Assembly (NCBI GenBank): GCA_022797535.1
Contig: JAAWKU010000004.1
Span: forward strand, 1 to 58,334
Source: Lachnospiraceae bacterium
GTDB taxonomy: Bacteria > Bacillota > Clostridia > Lachnospirales > Lachnospiraceae
DNA length: 58,334 bases
Direction: 5' to 3'
The notes under the pieces were generated by a model, which ran no database searches, was not told where the DNA came from, and worked only from the letters and a program-made list of their open reading frames with translations. The translations under genes and the position numbers were made by a program. Below, in pieces: positions 37,740-47,662 of the stretch. The stretch's first letter is position 1. Every line of letters starts with the position of its first letter.

Positions 37740-38330
37740 TTAATCCATGCTTCCGATCTTGTTCCCGTTCTCATACATGTTGTCTGCCTGGGTTGCGGTG
37801 TTTGCACCCAGGTTGGGCACATTATCAAATCCGGGCAGCCCTCCGCTGCTGTTTCCGCCCCCGTCATCCGCAGGCGGCACATAGGTGTCATGGTCCACCG
37901 GCTCCGGGGTGGTCTCCACCTTGGTCCCGTCCGGCTTTTCCTCCGGGTCCGTCAGGGTTTCCTCATCCGGCTGCTGCGGCTTTTCCACCTCCGGCTGGAT
38001 GCTCTGATCCGGCTGCTCAGTCTGCACCGGCGGTTCGGTCTGTACCGGCGGTTCAGTCTGCGCTGGCGGTTCGGTCTGTACCGGCGGTTCGGTCTGTACC
38101 GGCGGTTCAGTCTGCACCGGTTGTATGGCCACCCCCGCACTGCCCTCTTCCCCACTCTCCACCGCAGGGGAGGGGGTGACAAGCACCGCCGCAGCTCCAC
38201 TTTCGGGAAGTACATCCTCCCCCGCAGGCGGCTTTGCAAACCGCAGGCTGATGGCTGCCAGCAGTCCCGCGCAGATGGCGATGCCTCCCCCGACTGCCAG
38301 ACGTCTTTTCGTCTTTTCTGTCATCTTCAT
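37740..38330 (-). CDS. Membrane-anchored protein with (VQTEPP)n repeats (DUF6550-like)
   Basis: N-terminal TM; six 18-bp repeats encoding VQTEPP/AQTEPP; tail NVPNLGANTATQADNMYENGNKIGSMD. Confidence 0.7.
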   Translation of the reverse strand: MKMTEKTKRRLAVGGGIAICAGLLAAISLRFAKPPAGEDVLPESGAAAVLVTPSPAVESGEEGSAGVAIQPVQTEPPVQTEPPVQTEPPAQTEPPVQTEPPVQTEQPDQSIQPEVEKPQQPDEETLTDPEEKPDGTKVETTPEPVDHDTYVPPADDGGGNSSGGLPGFDNVPNLGANTATQADNMYENGNKIGSMD

Positions 38331-38430
38331 ACTAATCCCTCCTTTGGCATGGCTGTTATGGTTTAGTCCTCTTTTGTTCGGTTTGTACGATTTACCATAC
38401 TACATATTTAGAATAAAGTCTAGCGATATT

Positions 38431-39000
38431 TCAGAATACTTCAATATATCCTGCCTGCACCTTCACCGTGATGTGCATGGAGGGGAGGAGCCTCCCGCCA
38501 AAGCGCACCGGCACCTCCAGCCGGATCACGGCGTCCGCCTCGAACCTGGCCGCGTTCTGCGGGTCGGACGGAGCGAGGGGCGCGTTCCTGACTGTGACGG
38601 AGAGGCTGTCGATGGCAAACTCCAGCGCCTCCCCGTTATCCCCCGCGTATTTGACGTGCCTGCCGCCTTCTTCCTGTGTCCCAAGGGTGAGGTCGAGAAA
38701 GGAATAGATATCCCCCTCATTGATTGCCGCCTCCCATGCCCCGCCGCCGTCCGGCAGATAATTTCCGGAATAGCCCTCCCTCACGCCATGGTACACGCCA
38801 TAGTAATTGTCATTGACGGTGGAGATGATGGCATCCTCCGTGGCGTCCCGGACGCCCGCTGCGATCAGCTGCAGGCGGAAATACTCCGAGATGCCGCAGA
38901 AGATGATGAGCAGCCCCAAAGCGGCGGCAATGGCAAGAGGAAAAGACGCCCCGCTTTTGTCCTTAAATATCTTCCATATCTTTTTTCCCATTCTGGCCAC
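38431..39000 (-). CDS. TadG/TadE-like pseudopilin-type protein
   Basis: KDKSGASFPLAIAAALGLLIIFCGISEYFRLQLIAAGVRDATEDAIIS. Confidence 0.7.
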   Translation of the reverse strand: MARMGKKIWKIFKDKSGASFPLAIAAALGLLIIFCGISEYFRLQLIAAGVRDATEDAIISTVNDNYYGVYHGVREGYSGNYLPDGGGAWEAAINEGDIYSFLDLTLGTQEEGGRHVKYAGDNGEALEFAIDSLSVTVRNAPLAPSDPQNAARFEADAVIRLEVPVRFGGRLLPSMHITVKVQAGYIEVF

Positions 39001-39001
39001 C

Positions 39002-39412
39002 TCACTTCCAATACACTTCTGATTTCCCGGTGGCCTGCGAGCGCAGGATGACAGGGAACGAACCGAAATTCCCGAACAGCCCGATGTCCTTCTGCAGCGT
39101 CAGGGTCACCGTCACCTCCTGGTTCAGCTGTATCTGCCCGCTGTCAGACCACGCAATCTGCGGGTCGATCCCCGTCCTCTCCCGCAGGACGGCAGCCCGC
39201 CTGTCCGTCTCCGCACCGATGTGCCCGGAAATCTCCGCCTCCCGCATCAGTTCCGTGGCAAAGGTGTCAAGCTGCTGTTTGGCGATGAACACCGGCAGCA
39301 CCCGCAGCGAGAGCGCCAGCACCAGCATAACGCACAGCACCAGAACGGCCACGTCCACATACCCCTCCGCCCGCCGCCCTTTTATGATGCGGCAGAACCG
39401 TTTTCTCAGCAC
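39002..39412 (-). CDS. DUF4320-family TadE-like pseudopilin
   Basis: RRAEGYVDVAVLVLCVMLVLALSLRVLPVFIAKQQLDTFATELMREAEISG. Confidence 0.8.
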   Translation of the reverse strand: MLRKRFCRIIKGRRAEGYVDVAVLVLCVMLVLALSLRVLPVFIAKQQLDTFATELMREAEISGHIGAETDRRAAVLRERTGIDPQIAWSDSGQIQLNQEVTVTLTLQKDIGLFGNFGSFPVILRSQATGKSEVYWK

Positions 39413-40203
39413 ATGACCACCCCCTGTCTCTGGACACCTTCCCCTACCTGCGCTACCATGGGGTACTCCCCGATGCCGGTTCCCTTGTCCTTCATGTTCC
39501 AGAGCATATGGTCGATTTCCTCATGGCGGTCGCAGTTTTCATTGTCCTGCCAGCTGTCCCGCAGCAGTTCCAGCGGATTTTCAAACTGCAGCAGATAGTC
39601 CGCATATCCCACGAATGCCCCCTCCACCAGCACTTCCTCATAGATGAATTTTGCCGCGGCGATCTCTGATGCCATCTCAATGAGTTCTTCTGCAGGTTTC
39701 TGCCGAAGCTGTCGGATGTATGCCTCATAGCAGGCTTTCAGCCGCTCTTTCAGCCTTTTTTCCTTTCCGTCATCCATTGCCTTGTCCACCTCCTTCCTGT
39801 TATCTTCCACCTCTGCCCCCATCCTTTCCCTGTCCACCTCCTTTATACTTTCCCATGTCGGCCCTATCACTTCATCCAGTTCCAGATACCGCGGGTTTGC
39901 CACAATGTATCCGCAAAGCAGCATGCGGACGATCAGCTGGAATTCAGCGGCCCAATCCCTTAAGTCCTGCCCGGTATTGGCGTACCATGTGTCAAATTCA
40001 CGGATCAGCGCCAGCGTCTGCCTGTCCGAAAGCCCAAGCGGGAGGAATGCCAGAGGATGCCCCGCGCCGTCATGACAGAACGCATCTTCTGCTTCCATCC
40101 TCCCCGTCCTGTCTGAACGCAGGGAGAGCTTGCAGCTGTTGTCCTCATCCATGGGGGAGATGCCAATGACCTCATAGATTTCATGCCTGTAGATTGTTTT
40201 CAT
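39406..40203 (-). CDS. DUF3848-like protein
   Basis: C-terminal KPAEELIEMASEIAAAKFIYEEVLVEGAFVGYADYLLQFENPLELLRDSWQD. Confidence 0.55.
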   Translation of the reverse strand: MKTIYRHEIYEVIGISPMDEDNSCKLSLRSDRTGRMEAEDAFCHDGAGHPLAFLPLGLSDRQTLALIREFDTWYANTGQDLRDWAAEFQLIVRMLLCGYIVANPRYLELDEVIGPTWESIKEVDRERMGAEVEDNRKEVDKAMDDGKEKRLKERLKACYEAYIRQLRQKPAEELIEMASEIAAAKFIYEEVLVEGAFVGYADYLLQFENPLELLRDSWQDNENCDRHEEIDHMLWNMKDKGTGIGEYPMVAQVGEGVQRQGVVMC

Positions 40204-40213
40204 ACTCCCTCTC

Positions 40214-41086
40214 CTAAAACATCCCGCCAAGGCTCTGCAGCGCCACATAACAGATAATGGCTAAGTAGGTCAGCAGGAAACATACCAGCATGATGAAAGA
40301 GAACACCCTGATCTTTGGCGGTATCTTCTGCGCCTGGGCCTTCAGCCTCTGCAGCTCCATCTGCTTGAAATCGTGGGACAGCATCTGGAAATACACGGCA
40401 CTGTCATCCCCCCGCAGCACCCCGATCAGCCCCCGCACCACATCTGAGAGCATGGGGGAATTGAGCCTTGCCTCGAACCGGGTCAGCGCCGCCTCATAGT
40501 TGGAGGAGCGCATGTCCGCCAGCAGGACGTCAAGCTCCCCTTTGAGGGCCTCCCCTGCGTTTCCCCGGAAACGCTCCAGCATGCCGATCACGTTCCGGCT
40601 GGCTTTCAGCTCCTGCTCGATGGTGGCCACCATTCTGGGCAGCTCCCCCTCGATCTGCTCCCGCTTTGCCTTCAGCCGCTCGTCCGCTTTCCCGGTCTCC
40701 CTGAAGTACAAAAGGAGGGCAAGAACCACCACAAAGGGGGCAAGCAGCGGCATCAGGAAGAGGCAGGGTATCACGCCTAAGAGCACCGCCCCCGCTTTCA
40801 CCAGAGCGTATGCCTGGTAGACCTCCGGCTCCATGCCCATGCCGCCTGCCTTCAGCACGTTTGCCATCCGGCTTCTCTTGTACTCGTCCATCCGGATGTG
40901 CTTTGACAGTTTCACAGCCGCTGACATCAGGCAGGCTTCCACGGTCTTTGCTGCCTTCTTCTCCTGTTTCACCGTCCCCAGAATAGCCCTGGATGCGCCG
41001 GTGGTGGGCAGTCGTAAGAATGCGGCTGTCAGGTAAAACAGTCCAAGGGACAAAAGCAGCCCGAATAAGAATAAAAGTCCCGTCAT
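40214..41086 (-). CDS. tadC: TadC-like (T2SSF) membrane protein
   Basis: LPRMVATIEQELKASRNVIGMLERFRGNAGEALKGELDVLLADMRSSNYEAALTRFEARL...; TM helices; gene order after TadB. Confidence 0.85.
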   Translation of the reverse strand: MTGLLFLFGLLLSLGLFYLTAAFLRLPTTGASRAILGTVKQEKKAAKTVEACLMSAAVKLSKHIRMDEYKRSRMANVLKAGGMGMEPEVYQAYALVKAGAVLLGVIPCLFLMPLLAPFVVVLALLLYFRETGKADERLKAKREQIEGELPRMVATIEQELKASRNVIGMLERFRGNAGEALKGELDVLLADMRSSNYEAALTRFEARLNSPMLSDVVRGLIGVLRGDDSAVYFQMLSHDFKQMELQRLKAQAQKIPPKIRVFSFIMLVCFLLTYLAIICYVALQSLGGMF

Positions 41087-41091
41087 GGCGC

Positions 41092-42021
41092 TCACCTCCT
41101 GTATTCTATGGGACGGGTCAGCTTCACCACAAAGCCTGCAGATATGAAGATTGCCGCGGCTGTGGCGGACAGGATCACCTGTCCTAATGGCGTGTGCATC
41201 AGCACATGGTACCAATCCTTGTTTAACAGGTACATTAACGGGATGTTCCCCACCACGAAGATAACCATGATCAGGAATTCCTTGCGGGGTTCCACGATCA
41301 GATACTCCAGCTCCGCATTCACGTTCCGCATATCCGAGAGTTTCGTCACGATGGGCGTCAGGGTGGTTTTCAGGCTTCGGTCATGCTGGCAGTCGCTGAC
41401 GGCGTCGCACCATTCCCGGAACACCTCGTTGTCAATCCGCCCCCGCATGGCCTTCAGCGCCGCCTCCACATCCGGGCTGACCATCTTGATCTGCATCAGG
41501 AAGTCCCGGAACACCTTGGAGACCGGCGGGTTTAAATAGCTGATGTTTTCCTCCACGGCTGTCACGATGTCCTCGGTCCGCAGATAAGCGGTGGTGACCA
41601 CCGACAGGGCCGTCTCCAGCTCCGCCGACACGTCACGCCTGTAATGGCCTGCCGTCAGCTTCACATACCAGAACGGCAGGAACAAAAAACCCACCGCCAT
41701 TACCGGGGCCAGAAAAAAGTTCCCCAAAAGAATGGCGGTGGAGCCGCCCATACAGAACAAGGCCAGGGCCTCCGCGCATATCAGCGAAAAGCGTTTCCCC
41801 CTCCCTGTCATCTCCAGTACGCCCTGGGCCTCCAGAATCTCCCTGCGCAGGGGTCCGGGTCTCCTGCGCCCGGTAGTTTCCCGGATATCCTCCCGGATGC
41901 TGCCTTTCGGCTTTATCAGGAAAGCGAACAGGCCGTCCGTGAATTCCGTGGGCTTTAGGCCCAGGATCAGGAACACGCCTGTTATCAGCCCGGCGCAGGC
42001 CAGCAGTTGGATCGCTGTCAT
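41092..42021 (-). CDS. tadB: TadB-like (T2SSF) membrane protein
   Basis: VSAELETALSVVTTAYLRTEDIVTAVEENISYL...EVFREWCDAVSDCQHDRSLKTTL. Confidence 0.85.
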   Translation of the reverse strand: MTAIQLLACAGLITGVFLILGLKPTEFTDGLFAFLIKPKGSIREDIRETTGRRRPGPLRREILEAQGVLEMTGRGKRFSLICAEALALFCMGGSTAILLGNFFLAPVMAVGFLFLPFWYVKLTAGHYRRDVSAELETALSVVTTAYLRTEDIVTAVEENISYLNPPVSKVFRDFLMQIKMVSPDVEAALKAMRGRIDNEVFREWCDAVSDCQHDRSLKTTLTPIVTKLSDMRNVNAELEYLIVEPRKEFLIMVIFVVGNIPLMYLLNKDWYHVLMHTPLGQVILSATAAAIFISAGFVVKLTRPIEYRR

Positions 42022-43658
42022 AGGGCATCCCCCTCCTTCCTTTTTCCGTTGCTGCCAGACACCGCCAGAAGCCGCGAGAGCATCTCCTGAGGCATCCCGT
42101 TCTCCATCAGGCGGCGGGCAAGCCCCTCCGATATGGGGTTCACCTGCCTATGGCTGCCATTTATTATGAACCTGCCGTTTTCCACCCGGTTCTCCGTGAT
42201 CTGGTACTGGAACAGGGGGCGGAACTTCCTTGTGCCGTCCGGCAGGATCTCACATTCCATAATCTCCATCAGCCGCCGGTCCTTGTTCTCAAGCTGCTTG
42301 CAGAATGCCACGATGGGGTATGCCTCCGTGACGAACCCCATCAGGGTGTCATCCCCCATGTCGACAGCCCTCTTGCAGAGGGACACCATGCGCCTGTAGG
42401 TGGCGTCGCAGCTCATGGAGTGGATGGTGGTGACCACGGCCACGCCGGTGCGGGCGGCTTCCTGCGCCGCATTCGCCTCCGGCCCCCGCATCTCCCCCAC
42501 CACGATGATGTCAGGGTTGAAGCGCAGCGCCATGTCAAGGAGGGCGATCTGGTCCACCCTCTGGCGCTCGTTCTCGCTGTCGCGGGTCAGGGTATGGATG
42601 ACGGAATTGACCACTTTTCCCTCCTTCCTGCGCACCAGGGCCAGCTCTCTGGAGCCGTTCTCTATGCTGTAGATGCGCTTGCCGTCAGGAATGGTGGTGA
42701 GCAGCCACCCAAGGAGGGTGGTCTTGCCGGAGCTGGTGGCTCCCGCCACGCACACGGAGATGCCGTAACGGATGCATTCCGCCAAAAAGTCCAGCATCTG
42801 CCCCGTGGCCGTCCCGCCCTTTATGAAGTCCTGCTTTTTCATGCTCTGGGGGTTGACGATACGGATGCTGGCCGCCACGCCCACGTCCTCATCCACTATG
42901 GGTGTCTTTAATACGGCAATGCGGATGTTCTTGGAGAGGTGCCCCAGGACGCTGGGGCTGGCATCGTCCAGCACCATGCCGGAAACGTGCAGCATGCGCC
43001 GCACCACGTTGATGGCATGCTCCGGGCTGTCGAAATGCTCCGTGAGCTTCTCCGTCACGCCGCCCGAAAACTGCACCTCCACGTCATCCCATGCGTTGAT
43101 GTCGATCTCCTCTATGCCCTCCCCGTAGATATATTTGGTCAGGAAACCGAATTCCGCCATCTCGCAATAGATGGCATCGATCAGCGTTTCCGTGTCCATG
43201 CCCGGCACGGATATCCTGTGGTCCAGAATATACTTTCCCGCAAAGCGCCGGATCTGCGCTCTGGCATCTTCACTGCCCTCCGCTGTGACCAGGCTGCTGT
43301 ACTCTTTGGAAAGATATGCCTGCACCTCCTTAAGCACGGAGGCAAAATCCCTGCCCTCCGCATCCGCCTCAAAGAACAGGCCGTGGGCGCGCAGCGTACT
43401 GACATCCCGTCTGGGGGCGTCATAATCTTCCCCACTTTCGGGGAATCCCTCCCCGGCAGGGACATTCCGTATCTCCTCTGCTGTAGGTTCCGCCTGTTTT
43501 CCGGCATCTCTTTGGTTCGGACGGTCTTCCCCTGCACACGGAGGAATGGCATGTGCGGTTTCCGCCTCCGGATTCCCCGCAGCCATGCTTTTTCCTGTCT
43601 GAACACTTCCGTAAAAATCCCCCTGTAATGCCGCCCGGCTCCGCTTTTCCCCTAACAT
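42018..43658 (-). CDS. tadA: CpaF/TadA-like secretion ATPase
   Basis: CVAGATSSGKTTLLGWLL; RFNPDIIVVGEMRGPEANAAQEAARTGVAVVTTIHSMSCDATYRRM. Confidence 0.95.
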   Translation of the reverse strand: MLGEKRSRAALQGDFYGSVQTGKSMAAGNPEAETAHAIPPCAGEDRPNQRDAGKQAEPTAEEIRNVPAGEGFPESGEDYDAPRRDVSTLRAHGLFFEADAEGRDFASVLKEVQAYLSKEYSSLVTAEGSEDARAQIRRFAGKYILDHRISVPGMDTETLIDAIYCEMAEFGFLTKYIYGEGIEEIDINAWDDVEVQFSGGVTEKLTEHFDSPEHAINVVRRMLHVSGMVLDDASPSVLGHLSKNIRIAVLKTPIVDEDVGVAASIRIVNPQSMKKQDFIKGGTATGQMLDFLAECIRYGISVCVAGATSSGKTTLLGWLLTTIPDGKRIYSIENGSRELALVRRKEGKVVNSVIHTLTRDSENERQRVDQIALLDMALRFNPDIIVVGEMRGPEANAAQEAARTGVAVVTTIHSMSCDATYRRMVSLCKRAVDMGDDTLMGFVTEAYPIVAFCKQLENKDRRLMEIMECEILPDGTRKFRPLFQYQITENRVENGRFIINGSHRQVNPISEGLARRLMENGMPQEMLSRLLAVSGSNGKRKEGDAL

Positions 43659-44464
43659 CCGAACACCTCCCTTGTAATGGCCTCCATAGATTTCCGGAAT
43701 GCCCTGCTGTCCTTCAGCCCCAATTCTTTGAACAGGTTCCCCTCCAGAACCTGTGACGCCACCTCATCGGAATGGGGTATCTGGAACGCCACGCTCCCCA
43801 GCACCTGCTCCATATGTCCGCTTGCCTCGTTAGGGTACACGTTGGCTGCCACCCTGTACTGCTTTTCCGCATCCCATTTGCTCTCCTTTAATAAGGGCAG
43901 CTGGCTGGACAGGTAGCTGATGGATTTTAAGTCGCAGTTCACCATCCGCAGCACTGCATCGGACTTGAGCAGGGCGATAGCGGAGAGGATATCGTTGGCA
44001 ATGGAGCTGCTACAGTCGATGACCACATAGGGGGCGATGTTCCTTAACGCCTGCAGCAGTTCCTCCGCCTGGGGACGCTCATAGGGCGGATAGGTGTATT
44101 CGTTCTCCCCTTTCCGCATTCCGAGGATGGCAAGGTGGCGGAATTTCTTATGGGTGATGCAGTTGTGCCGCACCAGAGATTCCGACACATGGCTCGCCGC
44201 AAGGATGCTCCCGAGAGAATGTTCTTCCTCCAGATCCCCGGGCGGGCAGATGCAGGGGAGCATGGGTGTGTTCATGTCACATAAGAGCAGCGCCACGTCC
44301 TTCTTCTGCTGTGCCAGATATGCCGCCAGCTTGACGGCCACCGTTGTCTTACCGCAGCCGGGACTACCCCACACCGCCAGCACCCGATTTCCTTTTTCAG
44401 GCTCTTTCCGATTATCCTCCCCGCCGTTGTGTCGGCTGAATATGCTGTTCTTCATGAAATTCAA
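43652..44464 (-). CDS. tadZ: CpaE/TadZ-like P-loop ATPase
   Basis: VLAVWGSPGCGKTTVAVKLAAYLAQQKKDVALLLCDMNTPML; Tad-operon position. Confidence 0.8.
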   Translation of the reverse strand: MNFMKNSIFSRHNGGEDNRKEPEKGNRVLAVWGSPGCGKTTVAVKLAAYLAQQKKDVALLLCDMNTPMLPCICPPGDLEEEHSLGSILAASHVSESLVRHNCITHKKFRHLAILGMRKGENEYTYPPYERPQAEELLQALRNIAPYVVIDCSSSIANDILSAIALLKSDAVLRMVNCDLKSISYLSSQLPLLKESKWDAEKQYRVAANVYPNEASGHMEQVLGSVAFQIPHSDEVASQVLEGNLFKELGLKDSRAFRKSMEAITREVFGC

Positions 44465-44467
44465 TCC

Positions 44468-45337
44468 CTATTCCCCCCCGCTTCCCGACAGCGCTTCCTC
44501 CGCCTGCTGGATCACATCCTCCATGGACTGGCCGTTTTCGGGGCTGTCACCTCTTTCCCCTGTTTCCTGAGTGTCCTCTGCGCTTTTTTCCTCATCTTCT
44601 TCTGCAGGCGCATACAGTTCTTCCAGCACGGCATCCTGCGCCGTAATAAATTTGGCGGTGTTTTCCGCATCCCCCCGGTATACCAGCGAAAGGTGCAGCC
44701 TGCCCTCTGCCTCCAGTTCCGCCAATATTCTTGACTGTTCCGGCGCCACCAGCAGCGTCACGGTGGTGGGCAGCTCCCTTTCGGAGTCCCCATCCTCCCG
44801 CTCCCCGGTATTGGCGTCATACCCGCTGTTCGCCGTCACGGCAATGACCTCCACATACTGAAGTTCGGGCGGTATTACGGTCACCCCCTGCTTTTTGTAG
44901 TCTGGGGCGATGACGGATACGATGTCGCCGCTCTGCAGCTTTCCCGACAGCCCGTTGGCAAAGGCTTTCACCGTCACGGACATGGCCTGTTTCTCGCCGT
45001 TTAAGCTGTAAAGGTAGGCGTTCTCTGCGGCAGGCTCATCTGCGATTTTGGAGGCGATGATATAGTCTCCCGGCACAAAGTCGGCGGAGGCGTACCTGCC
45101 GATGGCCGTCTCCGGGTTCCTCACCACATCCTCCGGCAGGTTGTACCCTCCTACCTCCACCACCTTCACCTGCGCCGCCGTGATCTCATCGCCCTTTTTG
45201 ATCTCCCGAACCACCCGCACGATCTGAGTCTTTTCGCTGATGCTCTTGTTAAAAAGCGGTATAACCGCAAAGCATATGGTCAGCGACAGTATGATGCAGG
45301 CCACCCCTATGACGATCCTGTTCTTAAAAATCTGCAT
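44468..45337 (-). CDS. cpaB: CpaB/RcpC-like SAF-domain protein
   Basis: VVREIKKGDEITAAQVKVVEVGGYNLPEDVVRNPETAIGRYASADFVPGDYII. Confidence 0.88.
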   Translation of the reverse strand: MQIFKNRIVIGVACIILSLTICFAVIPLFNKSISEKTQIVRVVREIKKGDEITAAQVKVVEVGGYNLPEDVVRNPETAIGRYASADFVPGDYIIASKIADEPAAENAYLYSLNGEKQAMSVTVKAFANGLSGKLQSGDIVSVIAPDYKKQGVTVIPPELQYVEVIAVTANSGYDANTGEREDGDSERELPTTVTLLVAPEQSRILAELEAEGRLHLSLVYRGDAENTAKFITAQDAVLEELYAPAEEDEEKSAEDTQETGERGDSPENGQSMEDVIQQAEEALSGSGGE

Positions 45338-45361
45338 TCTTTTCCCTCCAAAAATAATTTT

Positions 45362-45727
45362 TCACATGCACAACCCCGCCATCTCCTGCGGGCATGCCGT
45401 CTGCTGCGCCTGCCCCATGAGCTCCCCAAGGCTGCACATCGGCTCATCCTCATGGAATTCTATCCCCTTCAGGCACAGGGATTCCCTGCCATGGAAAGGA
45501 AGCGGCTCCATGGAAATAATCGCCCCGACACAATTTTCTGTGACCGGCCTCTGTGAGGCATAATTGTTCTTAGCATCCATAGGCTCCCCGGAGCCGAAAA
45601 GGTCATAACAATAAAGTCCTTCGGGGACAGTGCCATGGTCAACCGGCGCACCTGTCCCCCAGACTGTCCTTCCCTCCAGCTCTGCCCGTTCATACATCCA
45701 CCCTCCGGCATCTGTACGTTTTTCCAT
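45362..45727 (-). CDS. LPD28-like domain protein
   Basis: VDHGTVPEGLYCYDLFGSGEPMD...VGAIISMEPLPF; resembles the 49610-49981 product. Confidence 0.65.
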   Translation of the reverse strand: MEKRTDAGGWMYERAELEGRTVWGTGAPVDHGTVPEGLYCYDLFGSGEPMDAKNNYASQRPVTENCVGAIISMEPLPFHGRESLCLKGIEFHEDEPMCSLGELMGQAQQTACPQEMAGLCM

Positions 45728-45878
45728 CCCGATCCCTCCAAAGTCCGGGCGGGCCTTCCATGAAAGCCCGCCCCCCTGTCTTACCTGCCCACTGCGTATC
45801 TTTTCCTGCGGCTGCGCAGGAACGCCGCCAGTGCCACCACCGGCACGGCGGTACAAAGTGTGATGATGATTTTCTTTT

Positions 45879-46340
45879 TCATATGGTCCATCCTCCAATC
45901 TTCATGAAATAGGCCATGGCTGCCCCTGCCGCCAGGAACGGCCCTGCGGGGTGGGCGGTCCTTCCCGGCCTCCCCTTAAGCCTCCTTACGCAGGAACAGA
46001 TAAGCCCGTAAACGGTAAACACTGACAGCCCCATGACGGATGCCGCCAGGCTGGCCGGCAGTCCCAGCATAATTCCCATGGATGCCGCCAGCTTGATGTC
46101 CCCGCCCCCGATCCCTCTTGGCTCTTTCCCCACCAGTGCCACTAAGAGGTACGGCAGCGCCGTAAATGCCCCGGCAAGGTTCCATGGGGAAAAATGCAGC
46201 AGGGACAGCAGTGCGATGGCCGTCTGCAGGCTGTCCGGGATCTCCCTGCTCTTGATGTCGCAGACGGAAACCGCGGCCAAAAGAAAAAGGAACAGCACAG
46301 CCTGCAGCACCACCCCTGGTGATGCAGGGTTAACCGGCAT
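45879..46340 (-). CDS. tadV: Prepilin peptidase (A24, TadV/CpaA-like)
   Basis: DIKSREIPDSLQTAIALLSL; GIGGGDIKLAASMGIMLG (catalytic Asp motifs). Confidence 0.9.
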   Translation of the reverse strand: MPVNPASPGVVLQAVLFLFLLAAVSVCDIKSREIPDSLQTAIALLSLLHFSPWNLAGAFTALPYLLVALVGKEPRGIGGGDIKLAASMGIMLGLPASLAASVMGLSVFTVYGLICSCVRRLKGRPGRTAHPAGPFLAAGAAMAYFMKIGGWTI

Positions 46341-46569
46341 AGTTGAACATCTGCTGGATGCGGTTCACCAGCGTGGGCAGCACCGTATCCTTGAACAGGG
46401 CATACAGGCCCCCAAGCAGGAGCGCGCCAAGCACCACGGCGATCAGGATCTTCACTGCCGTGTCCACATATCCCTCCCCGGAACGCTCCGCCAGTTTCTT
46501 TCCTGCCTCCATGGCCTTTGCCACAAAAACGCCGCACATCCTGTCCATCTGGTTTCTGATCTTCTTCAT
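46330..46569 (-). CDS. Flp-pilin-like small protein (DUF6133-like)
   Basis: RSGEGYVDTAVKILIAVVLGALLLGGLYALFKDTVLPTLVNRIQQMFNYAG; adjacent to prepilin peptidase. Confidence 0.75.
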   Translation of the reverse strand: MKKIRNQMDRMCGVFVAKAMEAGKKLAERSGEGYVDTAVKILIAVVLGALLLGGLYALFKDTVLPTLVNRIQQMFNYAG

Positions 46570-46623
46570 TAATTTTCCTCCATTTTCTGGTTTTATGGTT
46601 TTGATAGTGTCATCCTGCTGCTG

Positions 46624-46968
46624 TTACATCCCTGCCATCTGCTGGCTTTCCTGGGGTGTTTCCCCTCCTGCTGCTTCCTGTACGGCAGGAGGGGCCTGCG
46701 CCATGGCGAGCACCTGCTGGTAGGCATCCAGCACGGCATTGTGGAGTTCATTGCGAAACTCCGCTGTCACAGGGAAGCACACCTCCCTGTAGCCATCCGT
46801 TGTCTTGCGGCTGGGCATGGACACGAACAGGCCGTCCCTACCGCCCTCCACCACCTTGATTCCCCGCACGGCAAAGCAGCCGTCTATGGTCGCAGAGGCA
46901 TAGGCGCGGATGCCGCCCTGCTGTCCGGGCGGGTACATGGAACTGATCTTGACATCCAGTGTAGGCAT
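46624..46968 (-). CDS. spoVG: SpoVG-family protein
   Basis: IRAYASATIDGCFAVRGIKVVEGGRDGLFVSMPSRKTTDGYREVCFPVTAEFRNELHNAVLDAY. Confidence 0.92.
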   Translation of the reverse strand: MPTLDVKISSMYPPGQQGGIRAYASATIDGCFAVRGIKVVEGGRDGLFVSMPSRKTTDGYREVCFPVTAEFRNELHNAVLDAYQQVLAMAQAPPAVQEAAGGETPQESQQMAGM

Positions 46969-47058
46969 AAAAATCCTCCTTCTTTTTTCTGCCCTTTACA
47001 GGGCATTGATGCTTTCTATCCAGCAGACAGGCATGCGGCATTGGACGCCTTCTGCCTG

Positions 47059-47622
47059 TCAGAGCTGCATTGTCTGGCCCTGGGCCTGCTGTGGGGCGGT
47101 GAACCCTATTTCCTGGAAACCGATGCGGTCCACATAGTAGAAGCTGCTCCCCGTGCCGTCATAAAGCTCCAGCACATCGCTCATGGAGAGGGAGTGCCCC
47201 TTATAGCTGGCCGGGAGGGCGCTGCCGTCATTCCCGAACTTCCTGTACAGCGCCTCCAGGTCGTTGGTCTGTGCCGCCCCGTCATATACGGCCCTGTAGT
47301 TCTCCTTGTCCGGCGGGCCGAACTTCCTGCACATTTCCTCGTACCCGATGAATTTCATATACACGTCCACATCGGGTTTCAACTGCCAGACACGGATATT
47401 TTTAAGTCCCTGCGCCGTACCGGCCTCCTGTCCCACGGCCATGAGGCGGTCGAACATCCCGTCCATCCACTGGACTTTCTGGACCTGCCGCTGCCTCTCC
47501 AGGAACCTGCAGAGCTCATCCCCCCTGAACATGGGGTCCACCACGGCACATCCGTCCTCCACTCTGCCTGCCCGGCTCCCGTAATACATGATGATCCCGT
47601 TTTCAATCCGGATCTGGTTCAC
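47059..47622 (-). CDS. YodL-like domain protein
   Basis: LEALYRKFGNDGSALPASYKGHSLSMSDVLELYDGTGSSFYYVDRIGFQEIGF. Confidence 0.75.
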   Translation of the reverse strand: MNQIRIENGIIMYYGSRAGRVEDGCAVVDPMFRGDELCRFLERQRQVQKVQWMDGMFDRLMAVGQEAGTAQGLKNIRVWQLKPDVDVYMKFIGYEEMCRKFGPPDKENYRAVYDGAAQTNDLEALYRKFGNDGSALPASYKGHSLSMSDVLELYDGTGSSFYYVDRIGFQEIGFTAPQQAQGQTMQL

Positions 47623-47662
47623 ATTCCTGCCCCCTTCCTGCGCATAGTCATTGCCGGTGTCA

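Noticed and set aside
38010-38125. Possible CRISPR or minisatellite RNA
   Set aside because: 18-bp units are in frame and encode a Pro/Glu-rich stalk in a good CDS.
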